Assembly: GCA_014871385.1 (NCBI GenBank)
Contig: CM026426.1
Coordinates: 105,683,281 to 105,747,280, forward strand
Reading direction: 5' to 3'
Origin: Ceratodon purpureus
Lineage: Eukaryota > Streptophyta > Bryopsida > Pseudoditrichales > Ditrichaceae
Length of the DNA stretch: 64,000 bases
Part shown: one piece after another, positions 24,909 to 36,050 of the stretch
Position numbering within the stretch: position 1 is the first letter of the stretch
Layout of the letters: each line of letters opens with the position of its first letter
Made by a program: the position numbers and the translations under genes
Notes under the pieces: model-generated
What the model saw: the letters and a program-made list of their open reading frames with translations, nothing else
What the model was told of the DNA's origin: nothing
The model's database searches: none

Positions 24909-27600
24909 CTAGTTTACTGCTTCACTGCCTCCTTCTTCACAGCTTTTTTCACCTTCTATCCCTGTATTTTCTAACCCTGACTGGACACTATCCCCCTTTT
25001 GCTCGTTGACCAGTCCTCTGGTCAAATGTCCTGGAGTCTTGGTTTCCACTACCCCCTTCTCATAGAATCTATATGGTTTTAATTTATTAATGTTGACCAA
25101 GACTGGATCTGGTTCGAAATTTTTTGCCTGGACCAGCAGAGCAGTATTGTTGGCGAGCCTGTACTGGACCCTATAAGGTCCAAACCACCGACTTTTGAAT
25201 TTCCCCACATGCTCCTTGTGGCCCTTGGGATACCAGAGCACATAATCGCCCACTTGAAAATCCTTTCGCTTGTAGTGTTGCTGGCTCCAAAGTGCCCTGT
25301 ACCACTGCATGGCTCCTACTGCTTTTAGGGCCTCCAGTCTTGAAGTGTCTAGTTGCTCCAAATTGGCAATCCTGGCTGCCAACACCCTAGTTGCCGTATA
25401 ATCTATCTCCGAGTTGGTCTTCTTGGTCGGTACTATGTACTCTGTTGGCATTAACTGATGTAAGCCATTGACCAGTTGAAACGGTGTGTGACCTGTAGTA
25501 ACCTTGTAGGCAGTCCTGTAGGAGAGTAGTACAGTATGAAGATGCTCATCTCAATTGGTTATCCTATCATTGACCAGCTTGCTCAGTAGGTGACCAATCA
25601 CCTTGTTTGTTGATTCTGCCTGGCCATTACCCTGGGGGTAATAGGTTGTTGATGTACGATGTTGGAGCAGAAAATGCTCCACCAGGTGTTCTATAGCCTC
25701 ATTTATAAAATGAGAACCCTGGTCACTTACAAGTGTCAAAGGACACCCGTATCTTGAAAGGATCTGCTCATACGAAAACTTAGCCGTAACTGCTGCTGAA
25801 TTGGTTTTGAGCGCCCTTGCCTCCACCCACTTGGTAGCATAATCCGTAGCCACCAGTATGTACCTGTTACTTGTTCTTGATGCTGTGGGTTTAATAGGCC
25901 CGATAAAGTCCAATCCCCATTTCATAAATGGTCCTGCTGGCATACTGGCCACTAATGTAGCTAAACCTGTATTTGCCATGCCTCCCACTCTCTGGCATCT
26001 GTCACACGCCTTGCAGTATTCTAAAACATCCCGATGTATCGCTGGCCACCAGTATCCGGCGTCGAGTATCTTCCGGGTGGTAATATCTTGCGAAAAATGA
26101 CCACCTGCTACTCCATTGTGCATCTCCTTCATTACGACCTCTGCCTGCACTGGGTCCAGTACTCTCCTGACCACCAGATCATGTCTTTGCTTGTGCAGAA
26201 TTCCCTGGACCAGTGTATAGGGCAGTGACTTCAGAATCAGCTTTCTCTGCTCCTCCTTGGACAAGTCATGTCGTACAACCCTAGATTTCAGGTAAGAACG
26301 TACATCCTCTAACCATTCCGGTTTAATATAAAACAAACATGCATCCTTGGTCTGGTCCTCAACATTAGCTGCTGGTTCTCCATTGGGCAGTCTTGACATC
26401 GCATCTGCCACTCCATGATTTTTACCTAGCTTATACACCACTGTAAAATCGTACTCTTGAAACAGCAGTAGCCACCTTGCTATCCTTCCTGATACCTGCG
26501 GCTTATTGACCAGATACACCAGTGCCATATGGTCAACATAGAAAACAAACCTATTGCCCAGCAGATAATGCCTATACTTGTTCAGTGCATAAACCATTGC
26601 CAAAGCCTCCCTTCCACTAGTACTGTAGTTTCTCTCAGCAGAATTCAGCAATCTACTAGCATAAGAAATGGGCTGGTCACACTTCCCTGATGGATTCTGG
26701 GCCAGCATCACTCCTAATGCTATATTCGAAGCATCCGTATGCACATGGAACTTTAGGTCCCATCTTGGTGCAATGAGAATTGGCGCATTCTGGTACGGCT
26801 CCTTGATTTTCTTCCATGCCTGCTCACACTGGTCTGACCAGATGAACTCCTCGGTCTTTCTCATGAGCCTGGTGATTGGCTCCATGATATGGGCATACAA
26901 CTTAAAGTAGCACCTGTTAAACTGGGCAAAACCGTTAAAAACCTGTACATCCACTGGTTTTTCTGGTCTAGGCATATTCTCTACTGCTTCGATTTTCTTA
27001 GGATCAGGAAATTTCCCTTCCTTAGACACAATGTGGCCCAATATAATATTAGAGAAGACCAGTAACAAGCATTTCTTTGGATTTAAACTTATACCATACT
27101 CACGGCATTTCTCAAAACACTTCCTCAGCTTGACCAGGTGACTAATAATGTCACTGTACACACTGAAATCATCTAAAAACAATTTCATAAAATCACCGAT
27201 GAAATCACAAAAGGCTTTGTTTACTGCCCTCTGGTATGTGGGAGGTGCGTTTTTCAGCCCAAAAGGCATGACTATCCACACAAATGCTCCCCAGTCCGTT
27301 ACAAAAGCAGTCTTGTGCCGGTCCTCTGATGCTATCTGAATCTGGTGGTACCCTCAGTACCCATCTAGAAACGAATACATCTCATGTCCTGCCACAGAAT
27401 CCAACACTTCCTCAGTAAATGGCAATGGATACGGGTCCTTTTTAGTGGCAGCATTGTCTTTACAAAAATCAATACAAATTCTCAACTTCCCGTTCTTCTT
27501 AGGAACAATAACAATAGGGGATAACCAGGTAGCATCCTCTACTGGTGTAATGAATCCGGCCTGAAGCAATTTATCCAAGTCCTCCTTCACAATACTGGCA
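24909..27600 (-). pseudogene. pol: Gypsy pol: reverse transcriptase, RNase H and integrase
   Basis: Minus strand. Reverse transcriptase starts at about 27590 (SPIVIVPKKNGKLRICIDF) and has the FLDD catalytic box near 27175 ([13 protein letters not shown]). RNase H follows with HTDAS near 26740, [20 protein letters not shown] and VADAMSRL. Integrase has the HHCC finger (HNGVAGGH then CKACDRC near 26000) and the D, D, E residues in [16 protein letters not shown] and GQAEST. A C-terminal integrase domain with the typical GPYRV motif ends near 24909. This is the classic Ty3/gypsy order. Two stops interrupt it: TGA at 27354 where Ser is expected (LDGY-stop-GYHQI) and TGA at 25551 where Trp is expected. 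The very start of reverse transcriptase is fused to the gag N-terminus by a deletion, so there is no protease. Confidence 0.93.
24989..25000 (-). promoter_or_regulatory. Internal copy of the polypurine tract core
   Basis: The minus strand reads AAAAGGGGGATA, identical to the 12-base core next to the 3' LTR (5007-5018). It lies just after the integrase C-terminal domain. Central polypurine tracts are known in lentiviruses and Ty1; such use here is inference. Confidence 0.45.
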
Positions 27601-28369
27601 TAATTTGGTTTCTTTGTTCTCTTTCTGCTTGCCTCTTAGCTTGTTGTTGGGCCTTGAACTGCTCCAGTTGTCTTCTGTCCTCCTCATCTTCCTCCAGCTC
27701 CATTCCTTGGAACTACTCCTGTGCAAAATGTACCACTGGTCTCCTGGGATTCAATTGTGTTGGCTTACCCGTTTTGTACATCTCTGACATTGCTGCTGCT
27801 CCAGTCTGGACTCTGTCCCAAGTGTTAACTTCTTCCAATTTTTTCTTCAGCGTTTCCAATGTCTCCACCGAATCACCTGGTGTCTTCTCCCCTGGTTTTG
27901 GTGTGTCTAGTCTGCTGCCTCCTTTCTTCTCCTCCTCCTGGTAATGGTCGTATGCTGATGCCATTCTGGTTTGGGGGTTCCAGCAATGCTGTATGTCTCC
28001 TTCACCTGGCCTTGGGAATTCCCTCCTGCTGGTCCTGGGTGATAGTGGATGTCCCTCATACTTCCGAATTTCTTCTTCATCCTCCTGCCAATTCTTGAAG
28101 CTTGGACCAGGTTCTCCTCTTGCTGACCCTGTCCTCCTGCTTACTCCAGGTAATGTATCCTGGCTCGAATTTTCTCCTACCAAGTCCATGTCAATCAGGT
28201 CCCTGGTTCTCCCTTTAGCTATACTTTCTTCTGAACTCAATTGTCCTCCCATTGGTTTTCCTACTTCTGCTCCTGCTCTTTGCTCCCTGAGTTCGTACCT
28301 TGCCAACCGTTCTGCTGCTTGTCTCCTAGCTATCTCCTCCTTGTCCCACCCTGGGTATTCTCTCTCCAT
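27601..28369 (-). pseudogene. gag: N-terminal gag fragment fused to reverse transcriptase
   Basis: The frame 28369-27713 starts at an ATG and encodes 218 residues (REYPGWDKEEIARRQAAER and on). It is nearly the same as the first part of gag in the plus-strand copy (43943-44590). TAG at 27713 replaces a CAG that is intact in the other copy, one of the clearest C-to-T nonsense changes in the window. The frame continues to QAERER and then jumps into reverse transcriptase (KPNYASIVKEDL). The coiled coil, Retrotrans_gag, zinc knuckles and protease are therefore deleted. Confidence 0.85.
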
Positions 28370-28850
28370 TTCAGTACAGTTTGCTGCTCTTCCCTTGGTA
28401 CTCTCTGGTCAGGTGCTCTTCTGGTTTGGCTGGTACTTCCAGTCACTGAGTCTGCTCCTTCAAAACTCCTGGGTAGGTGCTGTCGGCTACTGTCCTCAGC
28501 CCTCCTCTGGTTTGTCGGATGCTAGTCCTGCTGTTTCCTGGTTCCTGGCCAGTCCATCCCTTTGCCACCCTTCCACTTTGGTTCCTTTGGGACCTGTCAG
28601 TCTTTACTATCCTACTGTGGATAGTTTTCTGCCCTTAGTTTCGCAAGTTCTAGCATAGTCTCAGTTTTTCCAAGCTTCCATACATACATTACAGTTTGCA
28701 AGCTTCTCCCACAGATTTTTCCTGGTTCTTTACTGTCCATTCATTTTTGTTTTTAACTTTTCAATTTTTTCCATTTCTCAATTTTCTGCTTAAGCCACTT
28801 ACTGTTTTCTTATCTCATTTTTATTGTTCGCATTTTTACCCTTAATTGTT
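28370..28850 (-). other. Truncated 5' untranslated region of the minus-strand gypsy element
   Basis: This matches 43470-43940 of the plus-strand copy in inverse orientation (shared blocks include GGGTAAAAATGCGAACA). Similarity ends near 28848. The 5' LTR, primer-binding site and the repeat-rich first part of the leader are missing, so the element was cut by a deletion or rearrangement here. Confidence 0.7.
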
Positions 28851-29052
28851 AGATTGGGGGGAGATACTCCACCATTGACTCTCTTTAATAAATTAGCTAC
28901 TGCATTCCAATTGCTGATATGATTCTCTAGACTTTGTCGACTTCCTGTGCAGCCGGTAACTTGGAACAGACCTTGTGGTTGTCATCGTAGCAATCAATAT
29001 TCCAGCAAGTAGAATCGTTACGTATTTCCGTTATTTTCTAAGAGTCGATAGT

Positions 29053-29811
29053 ATGGCTCCCCGTAGAGATGATAGACGACTTGGAGAAGGTCCCAGAGCC
29101 CGATTAGCTGTTCACGAGAACTTAGCTTTGTTGAGAGAGGAAGCGGCTCGCAGACAAAAGAAATGGCGAGAGAGGAGGAAGGAGAGATTACAGAGAGTGT
29201 GTTAGGATAGTTTAGAGAGTGATGTCAGTATGGTCAATATTCAAAGGTCCTCTAATCGTGCAGCAGAGGATTTAGCTCTCAGATGGTTCAATGAGACAAG
29301 CAGCAAGGAAATAGAGTATCAACAAGACTTGCTACCGAAGATTCTCAAGCACAGTATTTGGCGTAGTGTACTCCTTAATTACTCTAACATGGAGGCAGCA
29401 CATAGTGCGGTGACAAATATTTCTCATGGATGGCAGTATGTTAAAGGTGGACATTCAAAAGAGCAACAACGAGCCAGGAATGTGATCATTCCTATGCTTC
29501 TAAGCTCTGATGGTATCAGCGCTAGACAGACCAGTCTGTTGACAGGAATTCATAGAAGAAACTTGAAGTTGGGTTTGGTGAGGAGGTTAGCATTAGAGTC
29601 ATAATCTGATAAAAGCCTGCACATGGGCTGTTTGTGGACGGCAAAGGCGAGTTGATTTTTTACCTCCTCATGTGACGAAGTTGGTAGATGACTATTGGAC
29701 TGGAAAGACACAAATATGTCCCAATAGAAAAGACGTCGCCAAAAAATGCATCGGTGTAAAGGAGTGGATTTACCACCCCACACATCACCTCATCGAATCT
29801 CAGGTCAGTTG
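29053..29811 (+). pseudogene. N-terminal exons of a transposase-like protein, broken
   Basis: From ATG 29053 a highly basic stretch (RRQKKWRERRKERLQRV) runs into TAG at 29203. The same frame continues at 29206-29604 (AEDLALRWFNETSSKE and on) to TAA at 29602. After a one-base shift the frame carries on to a good donor near 29811 (IESQ then GTCAGT), including LVDDYWTGKTQICPNRKDV. These segments read as one protein with three lesions. I do not recognise the domain. It may be the N-terminal part of the Mutator-like gene at 33104-35048, separated by a 3.3-kb stretch that holds an inserted element; this link is inferred from strand and order only. Confidence 0.4.
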
Positions 29812-30620
29812 ATTAATCACCTTGTTTTAGACACAGTGTATGTTAGAGGTAATTTCCAGTGTTAGAGGTAATGTCCAGGTTAGTAGTATATTCACTTTGC
29901 AAATAACGTCAATACAGTGAGTGGTCGATGCAGTCTTTGTAACTCAGTGTCGGCCCTAATCTATAATCTAGGAGTAGTAGTCTCTTGAAATGATATTGGT
30001 ATCGTTCTAGGCTAATTCGCTTAGACATATTTTCATTACGTTAGTTTCTAGTATTATCTCCACATTTTTTCAACACATTTCAGTTTCTCGGTTAATTTTT
30101 ATATTTCCTTGCGTTAGTTGATTAACGTCATATTTTACAAGCATTTGAAGTAGAGGTAATGCTGAAGTACTATCATGTTCACTGTGCTCATGACGAGACG
30201 ATGTAGTGAGTGCACTGTGCAGGCATGGTTACTTCAACTCTGTCATTATCTAAAAAAATGAAGAGTAATGTCGATGAATTCCAGGAACAATCCCGTCTAG
30301 TAATTCAAGGAATAGTAATGCAAGGAACAATAATCCTTGTGCAGTTTAGGTGTAGTATCTGCATTGAGTGCATTGAGTGTTACGGGTTCTGGACATGTTG
30401 AAGTCTGACAACGGAGACGTCTCAAAGTGGTCTTGATTTTAATTTTTTTACTAGTCTATCAGGAGGTTAACTAGATTTGAATCCTCTCGGACTGCTTTGA
30501 ATCTGGATTCGAGCATGTATCCAAGTCAGAGTTTGACAAAGTCGTCGTTTCATCTAATGATTTCCTAGTTTCCCAATAATTAGCTACAAGTATATTTTCC
30601 TAACTAGTGTTTTTGTGGAT
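29812..30620. other. Spacer without a recognised gene
   Basis: About 0.8 kb of AT-rich DNA. TTAGAGGTAAT(G/T)TCCAG is repeated at about 29847-29877. Short frames such as 30210-30401 show no domain. If the flanking exons belong to one gene, this is intronic. Confidence 0.35.
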
Positions 30621-31358
30621 GGGGGGGAAGCACAATAAAGTGTACCACAAAAGTGCTTAGCTCATTGCCAATTTCAGCCATTGTTGTAAACACTAAGAAA
30701 AGTGACATATAATTTGATGATATGTTGGAAGGGGCTTTGGGTATAGAAAATAGACTCGGTCATCTTGAGTCTGCAAAATTTTGGAACCGATGTGTGCCTT
30801 TTACAAAGCCTTACGAGTCACGGCAAGTGATCCAAAGTGAATGCTATCATTTGAAGAAGTGGACAAAAAAGAGTGCACAAATGTTAGAAATCACTTTTGA
30901 CTGCGCTGTACCCTCCGATTGAGAATTGCGGTTTCAAAAATGGGCCTAAAAAATTCCTTTGGAAGTTTGTACAACCGAAAAGTTTCGTTGGGACGTTTTT
31001 GGGGAGTTGTTTTTGACAAAACTTTTTGTGAGGTTTTTTTCACCGAACATTGTTTTTTAAATTGGAAAAAACATCCTCTAAAGACAATAGAGGGCCCCAA
31101 ATGAAGAAATTAAGACTTTGGAAAAGTTCATTTTCATGATTTAGAACTAGCGGTCAAATTAAGTTTCAATTGAAGATGTTTTTTTTATGGAGATGCCTGT
31201 AAGATACCTTGTGACACCTTAAAAAGTGACTAAAATGCTCAAAAACTACACCAAAATGCTCAAAATCAGCTTTGAGCAATAAAAAACAGCACACTTCAAA
31301 TTCACTTCCTAGTGATCACATGTTGCACTTTGTGGTACACTTTATTGTGCTCTCCCCC
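30621..31358. mobile_element. Non-autonomous inverted-repeat DNA element (about 738 bp)
   Basis: The left end is a run of seven G, then AAG, then CACAATAAAGTGTACCACAA. The right end is its inverse with five C (31331-31358). The terminal inverted repeats are about 34 bp with a few differences. A GAT triplet lies just outside each end (30618-30620 and 31359-31361), consistent with a 3-bp target duplication. The interior has no coding region of note. The superfamily is not clear: a G-run start does not match CACTA, hAT or typical PIF/Harbinger ends. Confidence 0.7.
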
Positions 31359-31384
31359 GATGATGGTTTCCGCAGCTTTCCTTG

Positions 31385-32132
31385 TATACGCGGTTCAAAG
31401 CCGAGCAGTTGGGTGTGGAGATCGGGGTGCGGTCATTTGAGTCATTGAAACACTTTGATCAAAAAGAGATAGCAAGCCTGTAGGAGCCACCTTGACCCGA
31501 CGTCTGGTAGAAGATGTAGACTCCATTTTGGCCCTCAATCTTACGGGACGACCAAGTCAATTATTACGAGGAACTCACGGACATGGTATTGACCGGATAG
31601 GGGGAGGTTCTTCAAAGCCTAAACTTTGTCCTACACAAGCATTGGAAGTGACAACAGAGTTGGGCTCGGAAAGCACAGGACCTAAACCTACACCATTCCC
31701 AAGGGCTTCTGAAACCACGTCATGAACAAGTCTAGAGGCTAATCTCTTTTGGGGGAGACCAAGTTGCTGAGACCTGGCTTTTCTAGTCTGTATTAAGTTG
31801 CGCCGCTTGGAACTTGCAGCAACAGCGTAGGCTGCCTAGTTCACCTTTATCTTCTTTGACTCTGCAATGACTTCCCTTGCAAATTCTAGGGAGATGGTGT
31901 CATTCATAGAGCGAATGTCCTTCCAAAACACACGCTGGTAGAGGTCAGAAATCTAGAGTTGCGTTTCTGCACTCACGCAAGGAGGTAAGATTTTCCAACC
32001 ATTTTTATCAATCCGAGTGCCCAGGAACTGCGTGATTTCTTCTACAGAGACAACATTGTCAAGTGTCTTCACAATGCGTCCATCCCTACGGAAGCCTTGC
32101 CGCTTTGTAAAAAACTCTAGGTCGTAAACAAC
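31385..32132 (-). pseudogene. Unidentified minus-strand pseudogene
   Basis: After an acceptor-like site (TTCCTTGTAG) at 32133 the minus strand keeps one frame for about 240 codons. It begins VVYDLEFFTKRQGFRRDGR and includes ITQFLGTRIDKNGW and VFWKDIRSMNDTISLEFAR. Stops interrupt it near 31963, 31848, 31595 and 31580. The residue pattern (alternating hydrophobic, conserved-looking Trp and Gly) suggests a once-real exon. I recognise no family. It lies antisense to the Mutator-like gene fragments on either side, so it may belong to another inserted repeat. Confidence 0.35.
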
Positions 32133-33103
32133 CTACAAGGAATAAAGAATGGAAAAGCAGTTAGATACCTATTACCCACGAATTGAGGGAGTAGAAGTAG
32201 GATCCCTTTTGGCAAAGGAATTCATTTAAACCGCAAGTTTGCAACAAAAGCATAAGGCGTTTTCACGCATTACACTTTGAAATAACAAAACAAACACTGC
32301 TAAATCTCTAGACAGTGGGAGTACCCAAAAAGAAAACAAGGACAGCATGTGATACAACCCAATGCTAATTCTTATGTACTACAAGGGGATCTTTAGCATG
32401 CAGAATCAAGTCCTTCCAGGCTCTTGAAAAGGAGATCACAATGTTGAAGTTGACGTGAATAATGTATCCACACTGAATTCCGGGCCTAACCATTTGCCTT
32501 AAAGTCTAACCCTATCAGCAGTATAGAAAATTGGGAGGTCTAAGCAAATGAAAAAATTTGAGAACCTAGTGGGTCGAAAAGAGTGAAAGCAGCAAGCATC
32601 GTCAATAAGACAAATAAAAGAACCACTGCTTTCGATAGGTTTTGTATTACGGGTTCTGAACTTGAACCCAACAAAAAACCGTAAGGAAGATTCTCAAACA
32701 GGGTACTGAAAAGCACAAACAACACAAGCAAAGAAGTTACTGAATCCATTGAACATGAAACAACAAACAAAGCTTTAATGCACAACTTCGTGAATGGCAC
32801 AGATAGTGACACGTAACCTGTTTGTTGGGGCTCTTATATCAAAGTTGCTTAGACTCGTTGCTACAAACATTGAGAGCCGTAACAAAATGTTAGAGAATTG
32901 TGATAGAGAAGGAAAGAGCTGATGCGAGAGCTACAGCAGAGGAGAGATAGCCAAACAACAAAGCACAGCTTGAAACGCTAGACATGCCTAGACAGCTTGA
33001 AGACTTCCTGGCTTCCTAAGTCTTGGACCACTAGAAAAATTCCATTTTATTCTTCCTTTTTTATCACCAATAACCCCAAATTTCCTTGGTCCTTGGTTCC
33101 TAG
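32133..33103. other. Spacer without a recognised gene
   Basis: Nearly 1 kb of AT-rich DNA. A hydrophobic 90-residue minus-strand frame at 32812-32540 has no family resemblance and is probably chance. A pyrimidine-rich stretch ending CCTAG at 33103 is a likely splice acceptor for the next exon. Confidence 0.35.
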
Positions 33104-35048
33104 TGGCCCCCTTCGAGGATGCTTGCTCCCAGATCCGTACGCACAGTAAAACTCTCCTTTGCTCCGAGTTGGAATGTGAATGGCCCGGGACACCCATTCC
33201 CGGCCGCCCAATAGTATTGAAGTTCCTGTTAAAGAAGAACACATCTGGAACTGTTGCTGTGCCAAGGGCTAACACGACGTCTTTGCATATAAGGTATGTT
33301 ATTTGAGATGTGTGTTGTTCGTATGGATGCCACAACCTTAAGGAATCCATGAGCAGAAGTTCATAGGTATAAGTGGATTGTTCTTTCTAAAAGGTACAAT
33401 TGCCAGTTTGGACCTCAAGATCACTCCACCATACTACCTGAGGATAGAGAGGCCCTCCTACGTTCTTGCCAAAAGAAACGTAGGACACAGAAAACCAATC
33501 CCCTAGGAGTTCGGAAGCGTCGTGGGAAGAAGGTGATTCCAGAGTACGACAAGTTCAAGACAGTGAGGAAGGGTTTAGGGCAGAAAAAGAAACGAACTGG
33601 TACAAAGATATCTGGAATGTCAATCAAGCAAGGTTGTCAGAGGCACTTCTTTGCTAAACAACCTTATTTGGACAACTCACTATGCCAGTTGAGATATCGT
33701 GTAACAGAACACGTGGACAAGAATGGAGACCGCTGCCACGGTTTAATGGTTGGTGGCTTCAAACATGCCTTAGGTACTCAACTCTCAAACACTAAGAAGG
33801 GAGAACTTAGTGATCTGCTCTGGATGGGGCAGTCGTCATCGCAAGTGATGGCAAAACACAGAGATTGTATTTCAAGGATGGCCATGGAGAATGCTCCACT
33901 GACAAGAGATACGTTTGTCATGCCACACGATGTGCGGAACCTCGAGAAGCAGATGGCAGAAGAGAGATGGCAACTACATCCTGATGATGCAGAGAGCGTA
34001 TGTTTGTGGAAAGAAGCAAACAAAGGCTTGTGTGTTCCACTACCAAGAACATTCAGAGTTATGGCCACGTGCACAATTGATGCTTTGCTTCTGGCATGTT
34101 TAAAAGGCGTAGTTGGACAACCCAGTACAGAAAATAGGCCGTATTGTAGACCGTGCAACAATCCTTGCTCAACTGGGCGATATGATGTATAGAAAGGGTA
34201 TTCCTAATGATACATCCTAGTATTCAGACGATTTCATTATCAGAAATGAGGGGACGTATCATAGCATCCACAAAGATGTTCCACTCTCCCAGGCACTGCG
34301 TGGTGGACTTAATCTCGACCCGGGTCAGGAATCCGAAGGAGAACCTGTCTTTGAAGATCGTTTTGCCAATATTCCGATCATGAAGGACCCTTCAGAATTG
34401 AAGAACCACAACTGCAAATGCCAGAAGTCGGAAATTGCTCATACCTGCAACTGTATTCCCACTACCTCTTCTCCTCAGGGAACTCAATCCGCAAGGGAGA
34501 ACATTCTCTGTGGTCATGGAAGTTTTAACAATCCTATCTGTCTCTCACAAGTAGGTTTAGCGATCTCGAACGAAGATAGTATAGATGATTTCTTTCAATT
34601 TCCCCATATATACAATGAGAAGAACATATATCCATCAATGGGTACCATGGAGAACCTCGTTCTCATCCCGGACTTAGGCAATGCCTGCGAGGGTTTTTCC
34701 TCGGAAGGTACGTCGTTGAATCCTATACATCTTTCCCATGATGAAATGATCCCTTCCGGACAGAATTCGAGTAGGAAGAAAGGAGGACGCCTCCAAAATG
34801 TCGACTTTGACAACCCGGAGTCCATCTTCAAAGACCTTATTGGGCATGCCGAGAAACATTCTCGTCTACGACAACATCTGGTTGCTGACTTGAAGCTCAT
34901 TCGGGGAATATACAAGAGTATGCTGGCAGATGGACTAGCTCACGAAATCCGCACATCTGGATCTTCTTCAAAGTTCAAAGTGCTGCCTGGCAATGACTCT
35001 TTGAAGCGTCTACCCGGTTGGTTGGAGGTTAGGAAGGGGAGACATTAA
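33104..35048 (+). pseudogene. Mutator-like (MULE) transposase relic lacking its catalytic core
   Basis: Exons 33104-33293 and 33394-34030 join in phase (GT-AG). They encode a DNA-binding-type module with a Cys/His pattern (GCQRHFF then HVDKNGDRCHG), followed by WQLHPDDAESVCLWKEAN. One base out of frame the sequence continues VFHYQEHSE, then directly AQLMLCFWHV, with stops where Lys-Ala-Trp would follow, then LDNPVQKIGRIVDRA. In MULE transposases the CxWHV-type motif lies after the first catalytic Asp residues, so the segment between them appears deleted. The frame passes a TAG near 34218 and goes on through 34380-35048 to TAA. This C-terminal part has a Cys-rich cluster (HNCKCQKSEIAHTCNC). 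The MULE call rests on these short motifs. Confidence 0.5.
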
Positions 35049-35377
35049 CGCTACAATGCTCTAATGCTAATAAGTTGCGCTTTTTTAGTGGAAATGGTTT
35101 ACGGTTCTTGTATTAGATTCTGATTGAATTAAAACATTTTGATTTATTCATGTTCTACGGAGTCAACCTGTATTTCTGATGTCATTACCGTTGTTCAATC
35201 ATTATACAAGAACAATTTTAAAGAAGGATATAACATGTGCAGTACGATGTATGCACCTCTTTACTGTATGGTGGTAAGATATATGATGGATCTTCTAGTA
35301 CAACATTGAAGAAAATGTGCTAAACTTCTACTGCGATGGGTCACTTCTACTGAATTTATATACCTATGATATGCATA
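35049..35377. other. Spacer without a recognised gene
   Basis: About 330 bases of AT-rich DNA between the MULE-like gene and a small minus-strand ORF. Likely 3' regions of both converging genes. No repeat or RNA gene was recognised. Confidence 0.35.
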
Positions 35378-35767
35378 TCACTTTCTCTTCTCTATGCTAG
35401 TCTTCAGTTCATGGTGCCGTGTTGGCATCTTCACCTTCAATTCAGCAACGTGACTCTTTGAAAACAACTTCTCTGATTCTCGAACTGGACGGTATGACTT
35501 CACACCCATGCTTCGGTGCAGACACTGTTGACGATGTTCACCTTTCTTCCGAGCATCCAAGAGGGCTTAATAGAACTGATCCTCATTAGATGCCTTCATA
35601 TATGTAGAACGCTTTGAAGACAACTGTGCTGCACCGACACATTGACCACCTCCAGATACAATAGCGGTCCCTTCTCCTCTACGTATATGAACTGGAGACT
35701 TCGTATCTGGTGAAAGAGTGAACCCTACTACTTCTTCTTCTAGACGAATAATGTCTTCAGAACCCAT
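35378..35767 (-). pseudogene. Small unidentified minus-strand ORF with one in-frame stop
   Basis: From ATG at 35767 one frame of 130 codons runs to TGA/TAG-type termination at 35378, interrupted only by TAA at 35567-35569. The sequence is charged, with GEGTAIVSGGGQCVGAA in the first half and a Lys/Arg-rich second half (SYRPVRESEKLFSKS). I do not recognise a family. The intact frame on both sides of one stop suggests recent loss, or two exons. Confidence 0.3.
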
Positions 35768-36050
35768 TGTAAAACACACAGAAGAGTTTTGGAAATGATG
35801 TGTCTCTTAACCAAATTCACTTATATATGTTCAAGTCTGAAGCATACCTTCGAAGAACCTTAATCTAACCTCCTTGTTAGAGAATGACAGCTCAAATGTT
35901 GTGCATGAGGTTCTAAATTGCCTCCTCTTGGATGTCCTGGACCTAAAGAACCTACAAAGGTTCTTCTACGTACTCGCGCGATAGAACATACAATGTACTG
36001 TTCTCAACAAGTGTAAAAGGTAGTCATAACAATCGTCTTCTTGATTTTTT
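35768..36050. other. Spacer without a recognised gene
   Basis: Short AT-rich stretch leading into the pyrimidine-rich tract; presumably upstream DNA of the minus-strand ORF. Confidence 0.3.

Larger units (their letters stand above)
4390..28850 (-). mobile_element. Ty3/gypsy LTR retrotransposon, 5'-truncated and split by a CACTA insertion
   Basis: Removing the CACTA element (6141-21908 plus one CTA duplicate) joins two halves of one retroelement. Read on the minus strand they give: 5' untranslated region (28848-28370), start of gag (28369-27601), reverse transcriptase, RNase H and integrase (27600-24909), a long post-integrase coding region (24908-21909 then 6140-5142), polypurine tract and 3' LTR. 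The 5' end has no LTR: similarity to the plus-strand copy at 42068-50407 stops near 28848, which matches 43470 in that copy. The region between the start of gag and reverse transcriptase is deleted, so nucleocapsid and protease are missing. Several in-frame stops make it inactive. Confidence 0.85.

Noticed and set aside
28850..28960. A missing 5' LTR for the minus-strand gypsy element
   Set aside because: Searched for TGTTAAAGGG or CCCTTTAACA near the end of similarity and found none; the sequence beyond 28850 is unrelated.
32540..32812. 90-residue hydrophobic minus-strand ORF resembling a membrane protein
   Set aside because: No conserved pattern, no neighbouring support, and AT-rich DNA readily gives such frames.
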